Shown piece after piece: positions 53,144 through 61,640 of a stretch of DNA of 64,000 bases. The stretch is from Ureibacillus galli. Lineage in GTDB: Bacteria; Bacillota; Bacilli; Bacillales_A; Planococcaceae. The position numbers were made by a program, and so were the translations under genes. Each line of letters starts with the position of its first letter. Position 1 is the first letter of the stretch. The stretch is from assembly GCF_014836845.1 (NCBI RefSeq), contig NZ_JACSQA010000012.1, positions 29,815-93,814 on the forward strand, read 5' to 3'. The notes beneath the pieces are model-generated. The model did not search any database. It was not told the origin of the DNA and saw only the letters and a program-made list of their open reading frames with translations.

Positions 53144-53318
53144 TAAGGATAGAGGAGCAAAGACCATCAGTACACAGTAAGAGGATAATGAGATCCTAAG
53201 ACGATTGTGGAAAGGGGAATTTGCCGAAGCTTTTGAGAGCCTCATTATCTCGAAGCTGGTTCTGTTATTGAACAAATGCAGGACTGTCATATAGGTTTCT
53301 ATATGGAGGGCTATCTTA
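53144..53318 (+). promoter_or_regulatory. Lysine riboswitch (L box) upstream of dapA
   Basis: The P1 stem is formed by TAAGGATAG (53144) and CTATCTTA (53311). Inside, in order, are the L-box signatures: AGAGGAGC after P1, the AGTA segment, GAAAGGGGAATTTGCCGAAGC (read in two parts), CTGGTTCTG, AGGACTGTCAT and GGAGGGCTATCTTA. It binds lysine and then favours the following terminator, lowering dapA expression. A 99-codon minus-strand open frame over this region is a chance shadow. Confidence 0.93.
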
Positions 53319-53344
53319 CGCAAAGAAATGAATTTAATTTCTAA

Positions 53345-53374
53345 GCAACAACGATCCCTCGTTGTTGCTTTTTT
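53345..53374 (+). terminator. Riboswitch-controlled terminator
   Basis: A perfect 10-bp stem, GCAACAACGA and its complement with a TCCC loop, is followed by TTTTTTG. It lies 27 bases after P1 of the riboswitch and 67 bases before dapA, the layout of a transcription-attenuation switch. Confidence 0.93.
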
Positions 53375-53441
53375 GCGTTTACTTAACTTAACGCCCTTCT
53401 CCCTCTATTTTTCTAAAAAAATATAAGGATGTGGAGAAGTA

Positions 53442-54344
53442 ATGAATTTCGGAAAAATTTTAACTGCTATGGTAACTCCTTTTAATGAACAGGAAGAAAT
53501 TGATTGGAACGCTACTGAAAACTTAATTAATTATTTACTTGCTAACGGTACGGATGCTTTAGTTATTTCAGGTACAACTGGAGAATCTCCAACGTTAACG
53601 GAAGATGAGAAAGTAGAATTATTTAAGTTTACAGTAAAAGTTGTTGATGGAAGAGTTCCTGTTATCGCAGGTACTGGATCTTATAATACGAGAGCATCTA
53701 TTGAATTAACAAAACAAGCTGAAAATGTTGGTGTTGATGGTATTATGCTAGTCACTCCATACTATAACAAACCTTCCCAAGAAGGTTTATATCAGCATTT
53801 CAAAGCAATTGCAGAAGAGACATCTTTACCAATCATACTGTACAATGTTCCTGGTCGCAGCATCGTTAGTCTTTCTGTTGAAACGATTGTGCGCCTTTCA
53901 GCGATACCAAATATTGTTGCGATTAAAGAAGCTAGTGGAAATTTAGATGCAATGACTGAAATTATCGAAAAAACTCCAGGGAATTTTTCATTATATAGTG
54001 GTGATGACGGCTTAACACTACCTGTCTTATCGATTGGAGGAGCAGGTGTCATTTCAGTTGCATCCCATATTGTCGGCCAAGAAATGCAAGCAATGATTAA
54101 AAAATTCCTTATCGGGAACATTAACGAAGCAGCAAAGGATCATCGTAAATTATTGCCTATTATGAAAGCATTATTTGCTACTCCTAATCCAACTTCAGTA
54201 AAAGCAGCTTTAAATTTAAACGGAATTCCAGTAGGCGGTGTTCGTTTACCAATGGTACCATTAAACAAATTCGAGCTTAAAGCATTGGAAAATATTTTAA
54301 ATACGTTAAATCCGTTAAATGTACAACATAAAATCCTTTCTTAA
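53442..54344 (+). CDS. dapA: 4-hydroxy-tetrahydrodipicolinate synthase DapA
   Basis: 300 residues. It joins pyruvate and aspartate semialdehyde in the pathway to diaminopimelate, lysine and spore dipicolinate. Schiff-base Lys162 (IVAIKEASG), Tyr134 (ILYNVPGR) and the Thr45-Thr46 pair (GTTGESPT) are all present. GTGGAG precedes ATG 53442. It is a single gene between a lysine riboswitch and a terminator. The lysine-sensing leader implies control by the lysine branch; a second dapA for sporulation may exist elsewhere. Confidence 0.97.
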   Translation: MNFGKILTAMVTPFNEQEEIDWNATENLINYLLANGTDALVISGTTGESPTLTEDEKVELFKFTVKVVDGRVPVIAGTGSYNTRASIELTKQAENVGVDGIMLVTPYYNKPSQEGLYQHFKAIAEETSLPIILYNVPGRSIVSLSVETIVRLSAIPNIVAIKEASGNLDAMTEIIEKTPGNFSLYSGDDGLTLPVLSIGGAGVISVASHIVGQEMQAMIKKFLIGNINEAAKDHRKLLPIMKALFATPNPTSVKAALNLNGIPVGGVRLPMVPLNKFELKALENILNTLNPLNVQHKILS

Positions 54345-54364
54345 ACGATATTGGTAAATTATTT

Positions 54365-54398
54365 AAGAGATCGTCTTCTAAATCGACGATCTCTTTTC
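54365..54398 (+). terminator. Terminator of dapA
   Basis: An 11-bp stem, AAGAGATCGTC and its complement, is followed by TTTTCT. It lies 21 bp beyond the stop. Confidence 0.88.
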
Positions 54399-54671
54399 TA
54401 TTACATATGATTTAACTTCCCTTCCATCTATTTACTTTTTGACAGAAGTTTGAGTAACATGTCTGTTATTAGAATTATGTACCAAATATAACACCTTCCT
54501 CCATTCCTTCCTATATTTTCTATCAAAATATTTCACAGTGTATTCCCATGCAAAGCAATCTGAAGAAAATATACTTTTAACAACAGAAAAACAAATAGTA
54601 CATTCCCTATTATTAATGGAAGTAATCCCTCCATTCTAATGGGAGTAAAATACGGCGAACTTATTAAAAAT
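54399..54671. other. Gap without recognised features
   Basis: AT-rich, with stops in all frames at short distances. I see no gene, no RNA structure and no repeat in it. Confidence 0.5.
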
Positions 54672-54699
54672 AAAAAAAGGCACTGTAAATAAACAGTGC
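54672..54699 (-). terminator. Terminator after the zinc-ribbon gene
   Basis: A perfect 7-bp stem, GCACTGT and ACAGTGC, is followed on the minus strand by seven T. It lies 13 bp beyond the stop. Confidence 0.82.
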
Positions 54700-54711
54700 G
54701 ATGAACATTCA

Positions 54712-54957
54712 TTATTCCTCTTTAATAAACCGTACTTCATCATATCCACAAGACTTACAAACCATTAAATGGGGACAAATTTGATCTTTTGCCGTATTAG
54801 GATAACCATCTCCCATTTTGACCGTTTCTTCATCATTATAGTGTCCATAAGGATCCAAATAATCAGACACTTTCCCTGAATCCTCTAATGTCGTATGACA
54901 TTTTGGGCAATTTACTTCTAACGTTTTTAATGAATTACATAAAGGACATATCGCCAT
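54712..54957 (-). CDS. Small double zinc-ribbon protein, unknown role
   Basis: 81 residues from ATG 54957, about eight bases behind GGAG (GTG 54966 overlaps that site). Two Cys pairs at each end, CPLC...CPKC near the start and CPHL..CKSC near the end, form zinc-ribbon or rubredoxin-like knuckles. The middle is acidic (DYLDPYGHYNDEETVKMG). No enzyme motif is present. It is probably a small structural or regulatory zinc protein; the function is unknown. Confidence 0.75.
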   Translation of the reverse strand: MAICPLCNSLKTLEVNCPKCHTTLEDSGKVSDYLDPYGHYNDEETVKMGDGYPNTAKDQICPHLMVCKSCGYDEVRFIKEE

Positions 54958-55106
54958 TCGTATCACTCCTTTGCATTATAGTATCCATATTTTTGCTAAT
55001 ACTATGTAAACGCACCTTAAATAGAAACCCATTTTGAATAACATGACATTTTCTAAATGAAATTGGGCAATCTAAAGGACAGCTTAAAGTAATGGAGGAA
55101 ATCAGG

Positions 55107-55262
55107 ATGAAAAAGGAAGAGAAACTAAATGAAGAAGCTGCATTAAATAACAACTTAGACTCGGCTACTTTAAGAGCGAACATGGAAATTGCTAAAGAAC
55201 ACGTACAAGCAAAAGCAACAAAAACTGCAACTCAAAAAAAGAATAATACAAAACGGTTCTAA
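55107..55262 (+). CDS. 51-residue charged protein, unknown
   Basis: ATG 55107 follows ATGGAGGAAATCAGG, with GGAGG eight bases upstream. The 51 residues are mostly Lys, Glu, Ala and Asn, predicted as one long helix with a basic tail (TQKKNNTKRF). It has its own terminator 14 bp after the stop. The compact gene unit and good ribosome site make it likely real; its small size means many gene finders would skip it. Function unknown; a small spore or stress protein is possible. Confidence 0.6.
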   Translation: MKKEEKLNEEAALNNNLDSATLRANMEIAKEHVQAKATKTATQKKNNTKRF

Positions 55263-55275
55263 CTTCATTTCGAAG

Positions 55276-55310
55276 AAGGTAACAATAAACTTTGTTTATG
55301 TTGCCTTTTT
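55276..55310 (+). terminator. Terminator after the 51-residue gene
   Basis: AAGGTAACAATAAAC pairs imperfectly with GTTTATGTTGCCTT and is followed by TTTATTTT. Confidence 0.7.
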
Positions 55311-55553
55311 ATTTTATGCGAAAAGATATAGTGAGTTAAAATCGGTATTACATTTATAAACCCATAGCATTTAATTATGTAATTTATTTAGTTCGATCCA
55401 TAGTATTGTTTTAAATAACCGTTTCCCTTATATGAATCCCCATAAGATATTAACTATCATTGATAAAAGAGGATTTAACCCGCTCCGAAATAGCATTGGA
55501 AAATGTGTTAGTATTTTAAGAGATTGAAAATTCAATAAAAGGGGTGTTCGTTG

Positions 55554-56603
55554 ATGAATACATACAAAATCGCTGTTATTCCGGGGGATGGTATTGGAAA
55601 AGAAGTCGTTCCAGCAGCTATCGAAGTATTGGATAGTATTGCAAAGTTGGACGGCAACTTCAAGTTCGAATGGACTTATTTTCCTTGGGGTTGTGATTAC
55701 TATTTAGAACATGGTGAAATGATGCCTGGGGATGGTTTAGAAACATTAAAACAATATGATCAAATTTTTTTAGGGGCGGTCGGTATGCCCGAACTTGTAC
55801 CTGATCATATTTCACTTTGGGGTCTTCTTATTAAAATACGCCGTGGAATGAAACAGTCCATTAATGTGCGACCCGCAAAACTGTTAGCTGGATTACAATC
55901 CCCATTAAAGAATCCACAAAACTTTGATATTACTGTTGTTAGGGAAAACTCAGAAGGTGAATATTCGGACAGCGGAGGTCGTATTCATACTGGCGAAGAT
56001 GAAATCGCTATTCAAAATGCAATCTTCACTAGAAAAAGGACAGAACGCGCTATGCGTTACGCCTTTGAATTAGCAAAAAGTTCCCGCAAACACGTAACAA
56101 GTGCGACGAAGTCCAACGGTCTAACTTATTCTATGCCGTTCTGGGATGAAGTTTTTAACGTAGTCAAAAAGGATTACCCTGAAATTGATACGTCTGTTCA
56201 GCATATTGATGCTTTAGCTGCTTTCTTTGTCATGAAGCCACAAGCATTTGATATAATTGTAGCTTCTAATTTATTCGGAGATATTCTAACTGACCTTGGT
56301 GGAGCGATTATGGGTAGTATTGGTATTGCTCCAGCTGCGAATTTAAATATCGAACGGGAATATCCATCTATGTTCGAACCTGTACATGGTTCTGCCCCTG
56401 ATATTGCAGGTCTTGGTATCGCAAATCCTATTGGGCAGATTTGGACAGGTAAAATGATGCTAGATTTCTTAGGACATTATCATGCTGGTACGCGAATTTT
56501 AACCGCTATTGAAAAAACCCTATCTTCTGGTGTGAAAACGGGGGATTTAGGTGGAACAGCCACACTTGAAGAAGTGAAAAATACTGTCATCAACTATTTA
56601 TAA
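55554..56603 (+). CDS. Tartrate / D-malate dehydrogenase family protein
   Basis: 349 residues from ATG 55554, with GGGGTG upstream. A beta-decarboxylating dehydrogenase related to isopropylmalate and isocitrate dehydrogenases: VIPGDGIGKEVVPAA at the N-terminus, NVRPAK, TVVRENSEGEYS (about 123-134), the metal-binding DILTDLGGAIMGS and the NAD site EPVHGSAPDIAGLGIANP. The motif set and length match TtuC/DmlA/YcsA rather than LeuB. It oxidises D-malate or tartrate with NAD and Mn. It is a single gene with its own terminator. Confidence 0.9.
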   Translation: MNTYKIAVIPGDGIGKEVVPAAIEVLDSIAKLDGNFKFEWTYFPWGCDYYLEHGEMMPGDGLETLKQYDQIFLGAVGMPELVPDHISLWGLLIKIRRGMKQSINVRPAKLLAGLQSPLKNPQNFDITVVRENSEGEYSDSGGRIHTGEDEIAIQNAIFTRKRTERAMRYAFELAKSSRKHVTSATKSNGLTYSMPFWDEVFNVVKKDYPEIDTSVQHIDALAAFFVMKPQAFDIIVASNLFGDILTDLGGAIMGSIGIAPAANLNIEREYPSMFEPVHGSAPDIAGLGIANPIGQIWTGKMMLDFLGHYHAGTRILTAIEKTLSSGVKTGDLGGTATLEEVKNTVINYL

Positions 56604-56610
56604 TGAAAAT

Positions 56611-56645
56611 CATCCTAATTCATTTATGGATTGGGATGTTTTATT
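56611..56645 (+). terminator. Terminator after the dehydrogenase gene
   Basis: A 12-bp stem with two G-U pairs, CATCCTAATTCA and TGGATTGGGATG with loop TTTA, is followed by TTTTATTTT. It lies 8 bp beyond the stop. Confidence 0.82.
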
Positions 56646-56773
56646 TTCCGAAACACTTTTATAGTCTAAAAGGTAGATAATGGATTCAAAAAACATCCCC
56701 TTTTAGGTAGTGTATTCATCCGAAATTAGTAATAGGTTTATCTCCCTCGCTATTATACGATTTACCTAAGACA

Positions 56774-56787
56774 TGAAAGCGCTATCT
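56774..56787 (+). promoter_or_regulatory. cre-like site (CcpA) upstream of the alcohol dehydrogenase gene
   Basis: TGAAAGCGCTATCT matches the cre consensus TGWAANCGNTNWCA at all but the last base. It lies 29 bp before the start, where CcpA binding would block transcription or early elongation. It is a motif match only; no promoter boxes were clear. Confidence 0.5.
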
Positions 56788-56815
56788 TTCGTGTAAAATT
56801 AAAGGAGGATTGAAG

Positions 56816-57850
56816 ATGAAAGCACTAGTCATAGAAGATGTTCAAAAGGCGGTTGTTAAAGAAGTACCAGTTCCGGAAATCGATAAAGAAGGCATTTTAA
56901 TTAAAACAATGGCAAATGGTGTTTGTAGAAGTGACTGGCACGTTTGGGTGGGGGATCAAGGAATCGTTCAACCCATCATTGGACATGAGTTTTGCGGCAT
57001 TGTCGAAGAAGTAGGTAGTGATGTGAAAAACTTCAAACGTGGAGATCGGGTTATCGTTCCCTTCTCAGGAAGTGACGGAGTTTGTCCCCACTGTTTAGCA
57101 GGGAATACCCATTTATGTGATTCTTTTATTGTCCCTGGAACAGCCTACCAAGGTGGTTATGGTGAATATGTAGCTGTTCCAAAAGGTGATCGCAACGTCA
57201 TTCTGATGCCTGACAACTTAAGCTTTACCGATGCTGCATCATTAGGATGTCGTTTCATGACTGCTTATCATGGAATAATTGATCGAGTTCACGTATTACC
57301 AGGAGAAAAAGTTGTCGTCTATGGATGTGGTGGAATTGGACTTTCCGCTATTCATATTGCTTCCTCCTTAGGTGCTTATGTGATCGGGGTAGATATTAAT
57401 GATGACAATTTAGCATTAGCGAAAAAACTTGGAGCAGATTACACGATTAACAGTACTAATACGGATCCCGTAGAAGCAGTTATGGAGATTACGAAAGGTG
57501 GTGCAGATGTTTCCGTTGACGCCCTTGGTATTACCCAAACATGTGTCAATGGGATTAACAGTTTAAGAAAAGGTGGTCGCCATCTTCAAGTAGGAGTAAC
57601 GACGAAAAAAGAAGGTGGCTTCATTTCCATTCCGATTGATGAAATGGTCATTGCTGAAAAATCCTTTATTACTACCCTTGGTATGCCAGCTTCCCGTTTC
57701 GATTCCCTTTTATCGCAAGTTGCCCTCGGTAAATTACAACCAGGGAAAATGGTAAATCGGGAAATTAAACTTTCAGAAGTAGAAGGAATTTTCCAAGACA
57801 TGACGAATTTTGCTACGACAGGAACATTCATCGTAACGGATTATTCATAA
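56816..57850 (+). CDS. Zinc-dependent alcohol dehydrogenase family protein
   Basis: 344 residues from ATG 56816, six bases behind AGGAGG. Medium-chain dehydrogenase: catalytic zinc ligands Cys37 and His57-Glu58 (GHEFCG), and the NAD(P) loop YGCGGIGLSA (about 170-180). The structural zinc loop has only three of four Cys (C90, C93, C101); the first is Asp87, which could still bind zinc. The substrate is unknown, an alcohol or polyol. A cre-like site precedes it and an AraC regulator gene follows, suggesting catabolic control. Confidence 0.93.
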   Translation: MKALVIEDVQKAVVKEVPVPEIDKEGILIKTMANGVCRSDWHVWVGDQGIVQPIIGHEFCGIVEEVGSDVKNFKRGDRVIVPFSGSDGVCPHCLAGNTHLCDSFIVPGTAYQGGYGEYVAVPKGDRNVILMPDNLSFTDAASLGCRFMTAYHGIIDRVHVLPGEKVVVYGCGGIGLSAIHIASSLGAYVIGVDINDDNLALAKKLGADYTINSTNTDPVEAVMEITKGGADVSVDALGITQTCVNGINSLRKGGRHLQVGVTTKKEGGFISIPIDEMVIAEKSFITTLGMPASRFDSLLSQVALGKLQPGKMVNREIKLSEVEGIFQDMTNFATTGTFIVTDYS

Positions 57851-57858
57851 ATACGGTT

Positions 57859-57890
57859 AGACTATCTGTCATTTACAGATGGTCTTTTTA
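57859..57890 (+). terminator. Terminator after the alcohol dehydrogenase gene
   Basis: An 11-bp stem with one G-U pair, AGACTATCTGT and ACAGATGGTCT, is followed by TTTTTA. Confidence 0.83.
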
Positions 57891-57984
57891 TATTTTGTTT
57901 CCTCATACTGTTCGTACATTTTAGCAATTGATATCAAAAATTTTCCGTTCATTTTATGTAAGATGAAATAGAGGTGATTCACAA

Positions 57985-58857
57985 ATGGTATATAGTGAAG
58001 CTACGCAACAACTGATACTCTATATCGAAAATCATATAACCGATGATTTGCAACTAAAACAATTCCCTTCTGTTGTAGGATATTCAAAATATCATTTACT
58101 AAGGGTATTTAAACAAGAAACTGGATTAACGATTGGAGAGTATATACGTTTAAGACGTCTTGCGACAGCTGCAATGTTTCTTCTACACTCCGATGAAACA
58201 ATTATTACAATTGCATTTATGCTACAATTTCAATCGCAAGAAGCTTTCACCCGCGCGTTTAAAGAAGTATATACCATGCCTCCTGGAAAATATCGAAAAA
58301 TGATGCGATCAATAGGCGGAATGGAGGAAAGCAATATGAGTAACAAAGTAAAGGGATGGTTTTTAAGTGGTTCCCACCCAGCTAACTATGCATTTGGGGT
58401 TGATGATCAAGTATTCCATTTAGGAACGAAATCAGGTGTATTATTTTCCACCCGAGATGTTGGTGAAGGGCAATTTGGAACAATTATGCAAAGTTTTCAA
58501 GCAGATATCTATAAAGGGAAACGGATTAAATTGTCGTGTTATTTAAAAACAGAACAAGTAGATAAATGCGGTGCATGGTGTCGAATCGATAATGCATCAG
58601 GGGATACAATTCAATTTGACAATATGGATAACCGTTCTATTACAGGGACGACTGAGTGGAACTATTATTCAATCGTACTAGACGTACCTGCACAAAGTAC
58701 ATCCATTCATTTCGGCGTCTTATTAGCAGGAAATGGAAAAGTTTGGGCGGATGGATTCCGATTTGAGGAAGTAGACGATTCAGTCCCTTCAACAAATATG
58801 ATGGCAACTGAATTCCTTCCTACTCAACCTGTTAATTTAGATTTTAATGAGGAATAA
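57985..58857 (+). CDS. AraC family regulator with fused C-terminal sensor-like domain
   Basis: 290 residues. The DNA-binding part is at the N-terminus (about 5-105): two helix-turn-helix motifs, including GYSKYHLLRVFKQETG and FQSQEAFTRAFKEVYTMPPGKYRK (in parts). The C-terminal part (about 120-285) is beta-rich with Trp, Gly and Asn (a CYLKTEQVDKCGAWCRI segment, then GVLLAGNGKVWADGFRFEEV), like a jelly-roll carbohydrate-binding domain. Most AraC proteins carry HTH at the C-terminus; here the order is reversed. Ligand and targets are unknown; the upstream dehydrogenase gene is a candidate target. GAGGTG precedes the ATG. Confidence 0.88.
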   Translation: MVYSEATQQLILYIENHITDDLQLKQFPSVVGYSKYHLLRVFKQETGLTIGEYIRLRRLATAAMFLLHSDETIITIAFMLQFQSQEAFTRAFKEVYTMPPGKYRKMMRSIGGMEESNMSNKVKGWFLSGSHPANYAFGVDDQVFHLGTKSGVLFSTRDVGEGQFGTIMQSFQADIYKGKRIKLSCYLKTEQVDKCGAWCRIDNASGDTIQFDNMDNRSITGTTEWNYYSIVLDVPAQSTSIHFGVLLAGNGKVWADGFRFEEVDDSVPSTNMMATEFLPTQPVNLDFNEE

Positions 58858-58886
58858 TCCAATCAGTAAATAAATCGTGATATTCA

Positions 58887-58911
58887 AAGGTAAGGGAAAT
58901 GCCCTTACCTT
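58887..58911. terminator. Bidirectional terminator
   Basis: A perfect 10-bp stem, AAGGTAAGGG and its complement with a 5-base loop, is followed by TTTAT. It separates the converging AraC and flavoprotein genes. Confidence 0.85.
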
Positions 58912-58923
58912 TTATACATACAA

Positions 58924-59562
58924 TTAATAAAGTCTCTTACTATAGCTTTCTTCCAACCTCTCTTGGATATCCTCGACACTACTATTCGGAAGTTTTGCGT
59001 GTTCAAATAATATTTTGGAAGCCGAGGGTAACAATTCTTTCTCTGTCCAAGTATCCGGCTCCCATAGACCGGATCGTTTAAATGCTTTCGCACAATGTAT
59101 AAAACATTCTTCCACGTCAACAGCGATTCCTAAAAGGGGCATTTTCCCCCTTATAGCCATTTGTTCAAGTAAAGCTTCATCATTTACAATTGTGGCACGA
59201 CCATTCACCCTTAATGTTTCACCAAGTCCCGGAATGAAAAAGAGAAGGCCTATTTTAGGGTTGGACAAAAGATTGCGCAACGAATCCATTCTTTTATTCC
59301 CGGGCCTTTCCGGTATAATGAGCTGCTTTTCATTTAACACGTGAACAAAATCAGGTTGATCTCCTCTTGGTGAAACATCACAATTGCCAAATTGATCCGA
59401 AGTAGACATTACTAAAAACGGCGATTTCGAAATAAAATCGACACAATGATGATCTAAATAAGTTATTACTTTATTTTTAACTAATTCACTAGGAAATCCT
59501 ACAATCTCTCGAAGTTCCTCTTCCGTCTTAATACAATGTTTAAAGTCTACTTTTTCGATCAA
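58924..59562 (-). CDS. Pyridoxamine-5'-phosphate oxidase family flavoprotein
   Basis: 212 residues. A split-barrel FMN-binding protein of the MSMEG_1061 type: FLVMSTSDQFGNCDVSPRGD (in parts), RPGNKRMDSLRNLLSNPKIGLLFFIPG, and LRVNGRATI, then an HCAKAFKRSGLW motif near 160. These bind FMN or F420 and are usually oxidoreductases of unknown substrate. The start is TTG 59562 with GGAGTG upstream. It is a single gene. Confidence 0.9.
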   Translation of the reverse strand: MIEKVDFKHCIKTEEELREIVGFPSELVKNKVITYLDHHCVDFISKSPFLVMSTSDQFGNCDVSPRGDQPDFVHVLNEKQLIIPERPGNKRMDSLRNLLSNPKIGLLFFIPGLGETLRVNGRATIVNDEALLEQMAIRGKMPLLGIAVDVEECFIHCAKAFKRSGLWEPDTWTEKELLPSASKILFEHAKLPNSSVEDIQERLEESYSKRLY

Positions 59563-59710
59563 CTATCCCACTCCAATTTACATATTTTCAAAAAATTCCA
59601 CACAATCTATCTATAATGTTATCAATTGTTCCAAACTAGTTCTAGTTATCAATCTGCCTATGTATCGAATAAGATGTATTAATCAATGGACTTACAAGAA
59701 AGGTGGAAAA

Positions 59711-60247
59711 ATGAATAAGGATACTGAAATGGCAAATACCTTTCAAAATTTAAGTCAAAAAAATATGCCCTTTGATCAAGTATTTCAAAATATATTGCAT
59801 TTCATGAAGAAAGATCCGATTGGTAATTTTCGTTTAATGTTCGGAACCGATTCTCAAGTTTTCACCCATTACACAAAGTTCATCACTGGTATTGTCATTC
59901 AGCAAGAAAGAAAAGGTGTTTGGGCATGTATTCGAAAAGTAATTATCCCTAGGAAAATGACAAATTTACATGAACGGATTTCCTTTGAAACAACCCTTAC
60001 AGAAGAAGTTGTTTCCTTATTTACAAACGAACATAAAGAACAATTAATTAATGTCGTTCTACCAAACATTTATAAAGGAGCTTCTTTTTCCATCGAAGGG
60101 CATATTGATATTGGCTCTGGGAAAAGAAATAAAACAAGAGTTTTCGTTGAAGAGATGGTCTCCCGATTAGAATCAATCGGGTTAGAACCAAAAATAAAAC
60201 CCGATTCCTTTGTTGCTAGTAGCTATGCAAACCGCTTCACAAAATAA
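59711..60247 (+). CDS. YkuK family ribonuclease H-like protein
   Basis: 178 residues from ATG 59711 (AAAGGTGG upstream; the open frame runs back to 59660). An RNase H-like fold similar to B. subtilis YkuK (about 172 residues): MFGTDSQVF with the first acidic residue, followed by the antiparallel strands GIVIQQERKGVWACI, a helix, and IEGHIDIGSG. Some acidic active-site residues are visible but not enough to prove nuclease activity. The role is unknown. Confidence 0.87.
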   Translation: MNKDTEMANTFQNLSQKNMPFDQVFQNILHFMKKDPIGNFRLMFGTDSQVFTHYTKFITGIVIQQERKGVWACIRKVIIPRKMTNLHERISFETTLTEEVVSLFTNEHKEQLINVVLPNIYKGASFSIEGHIDIGSGKRNKTRVFVEEMVSRLESIGLEPKIKPDSFVASSYANRFTK

Positions 60248-60334
60248 AATGAATCCATCTGAATTCGTTAAATAATTTTTTATAAAATTATGATAATATT
60301 GGATACAGTTACACAAAATTGGAGGAATACATTC

Positions 60335-61576
60335 ATGTTAAATAACTTTATGGAAAATTTACAAAAATACGCAAAGCTGTTAGTTGCTAAAGGCATTAAT
60401 GTTCAACCGGGAGATTGGGTGAAAATGACAATTACTGTTGATCAAGCTCCTTTAGCTCGATTCATTACACAGGAAGCTTATGCGTTAGGTGCAGAAAAGG
60501 TTATTGTCAAATGGTCTGATGATGAAATTACAAAATTACACTATTTACACCAACCAACAGAAGTATTAACGGACATTCCACAATACGAAATTGATGAATC
60601 AGAAGATCATGTTTTAAACCACCGAGTGAGCCGTCTTTCGATTTTATCTAGCGACCCTGGTCTGTTAAATGGGGTAGACCCTACGAAAGTGGCAGCTTTC
60701 CAAAATGTGGCGGGCAAAGCGTTCCATGCCCAACGTAAAGCTACACAAAACGATGATTTAAAATGGACGGTTGCTGCAGCAGCAGGAGCTAGTTGGGCGG
60801 CAACAGTATTCCCCCATTTAGCAACTTCTGAAGAACAAGTTGATGCCCTTTGGGATCAAATTTTTAAAACATGTCGCGTTTATGAAGAAGACCCAATTGT
60901 TGCATGGGATGAACATAAGAAAACATTAAATGAAAAAGCGGCAAAATTAAATGAAATTCAGTTTGATGCCCTTCACTACACTGCTCCTGGGACAGATTTA
61001 ACGTTAGGTTTACCAAAAAACCATATTTGGGCATGTGCAGAAAGTTATAACCCTAAAGATGAAGAGTTTATCGCGAATATGCCGACAGAAGAAATATTCA
61101 CGGCTCCTGATACGCGCCGCATGGATGGGGTTGTTCGCAGTACAAAACCGCTTAGTTATGCGGGTACATTAATAGAAGGTATTGAAGTTCATTTTAAAGA
61201 TGGAAAAATTGTTAATATCTCCGCTGAAAAGGGCGATGAAGCGATTAAAAAATTAGTATTTGAAAACGAAGGAGCTACTGGATTAGGAGAAGTTGCCCTT
61301 GTTCCAGATCCTTCGCCGATTTCCCAATCCGGCATCATTTTCTTCAATACGTTATATGACGAAAATGCATCGAATCATTTAGCTATCGGTTCGGCTTACC
61401 CTACAACAATTGAAGGTGGGACAACAATGAGTCAAGAGGAACTGCAAGCAAATGGGATGAATACGTCTACAGTTCACGTTGATTTCATGATTGGTTCTGA
61501 CAAAATGAATATCGATGGGATTAAACAAGATGGTACTGTCGTTCCTATTTTCCGTAACGGCGACTGGGCTTTCTAA
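60335..61576 (+). CDS. M29 family aminopeptidase
   Basis: 413 residues from ATG 60335, nine bases behind GGAGG; B. subtilis AmpS/S. aureus PepS-like proteins have about 410. Metal ligands appear as Glu/His in the motifs EGATGLGEVALV, HLAIGSAYP and STVHVDFMIGS near the C-terminus, and TAPGTDLTLGLP in the middle. A cytoplasmic metallopeptidase that releases N-terminal amino acids from peptides. It is a single gene with a terminator. Confidence 0.95.
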   Translation: MLNNFMENLQKYAKLLVAKGINVQPGDWVKMTITVDQAPLARFITQEAYALGAEKVIVKWSDDEITKLHYLHQPTEVLTDIPQYEIDESEDHVLNHRVSRLSILSSDPGLLNGVDPTKVAAFQNVAGKAFHAQRKATQNDDLKWTVAAAAGASWAATVFPHLATSEEQVDALWDQIFKTCRVYEEDPIVAWDEHKKTLNEKAAKLNEIQFDALHYTAPGTDLTLGLPKNHIWACAESYNPKDEEFIANMPTEEIFTAPDTRRMDGVVRSTKPLSYAGTLIEGIEVHFKDGKIVNISAEKGDEAIKKLVFENEGATGLGEVALVPDPSPISQSGIIFFNTLYDENASNHLAIGSAYPTTIEGGTTMSQEELQANGMNTSTVHVDFMIGSDKMNIDGIKQDGTVVPIFRNGDWAF

Positions 61577-61599
61577 AAATCGAAATACTTGCAAAAATA

Positions 61600-61634
61600 A
61601 AGCAATCTCTTCCCTTTCACGGAAGAGATTGCTT
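61600..61634. terminator. Bidirectional terminator
   Basis: A perfect 14-bp stem, AAGCAATCTCTTCC and its complement, has T-rich sequence on both strands. It lies between the converging aminopeptidase and hydrolase genes. Confidence 0.9.
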
Positions 61635-61640
61635 ATTTAT

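Noticed and set aside
53024..53323. 99-codon minus-strand open frame before dapA
   Set aside because: It lies over the lysine riboswitch and its promoter, has no ribosome site, and the sequence is explained by the RNA structure.
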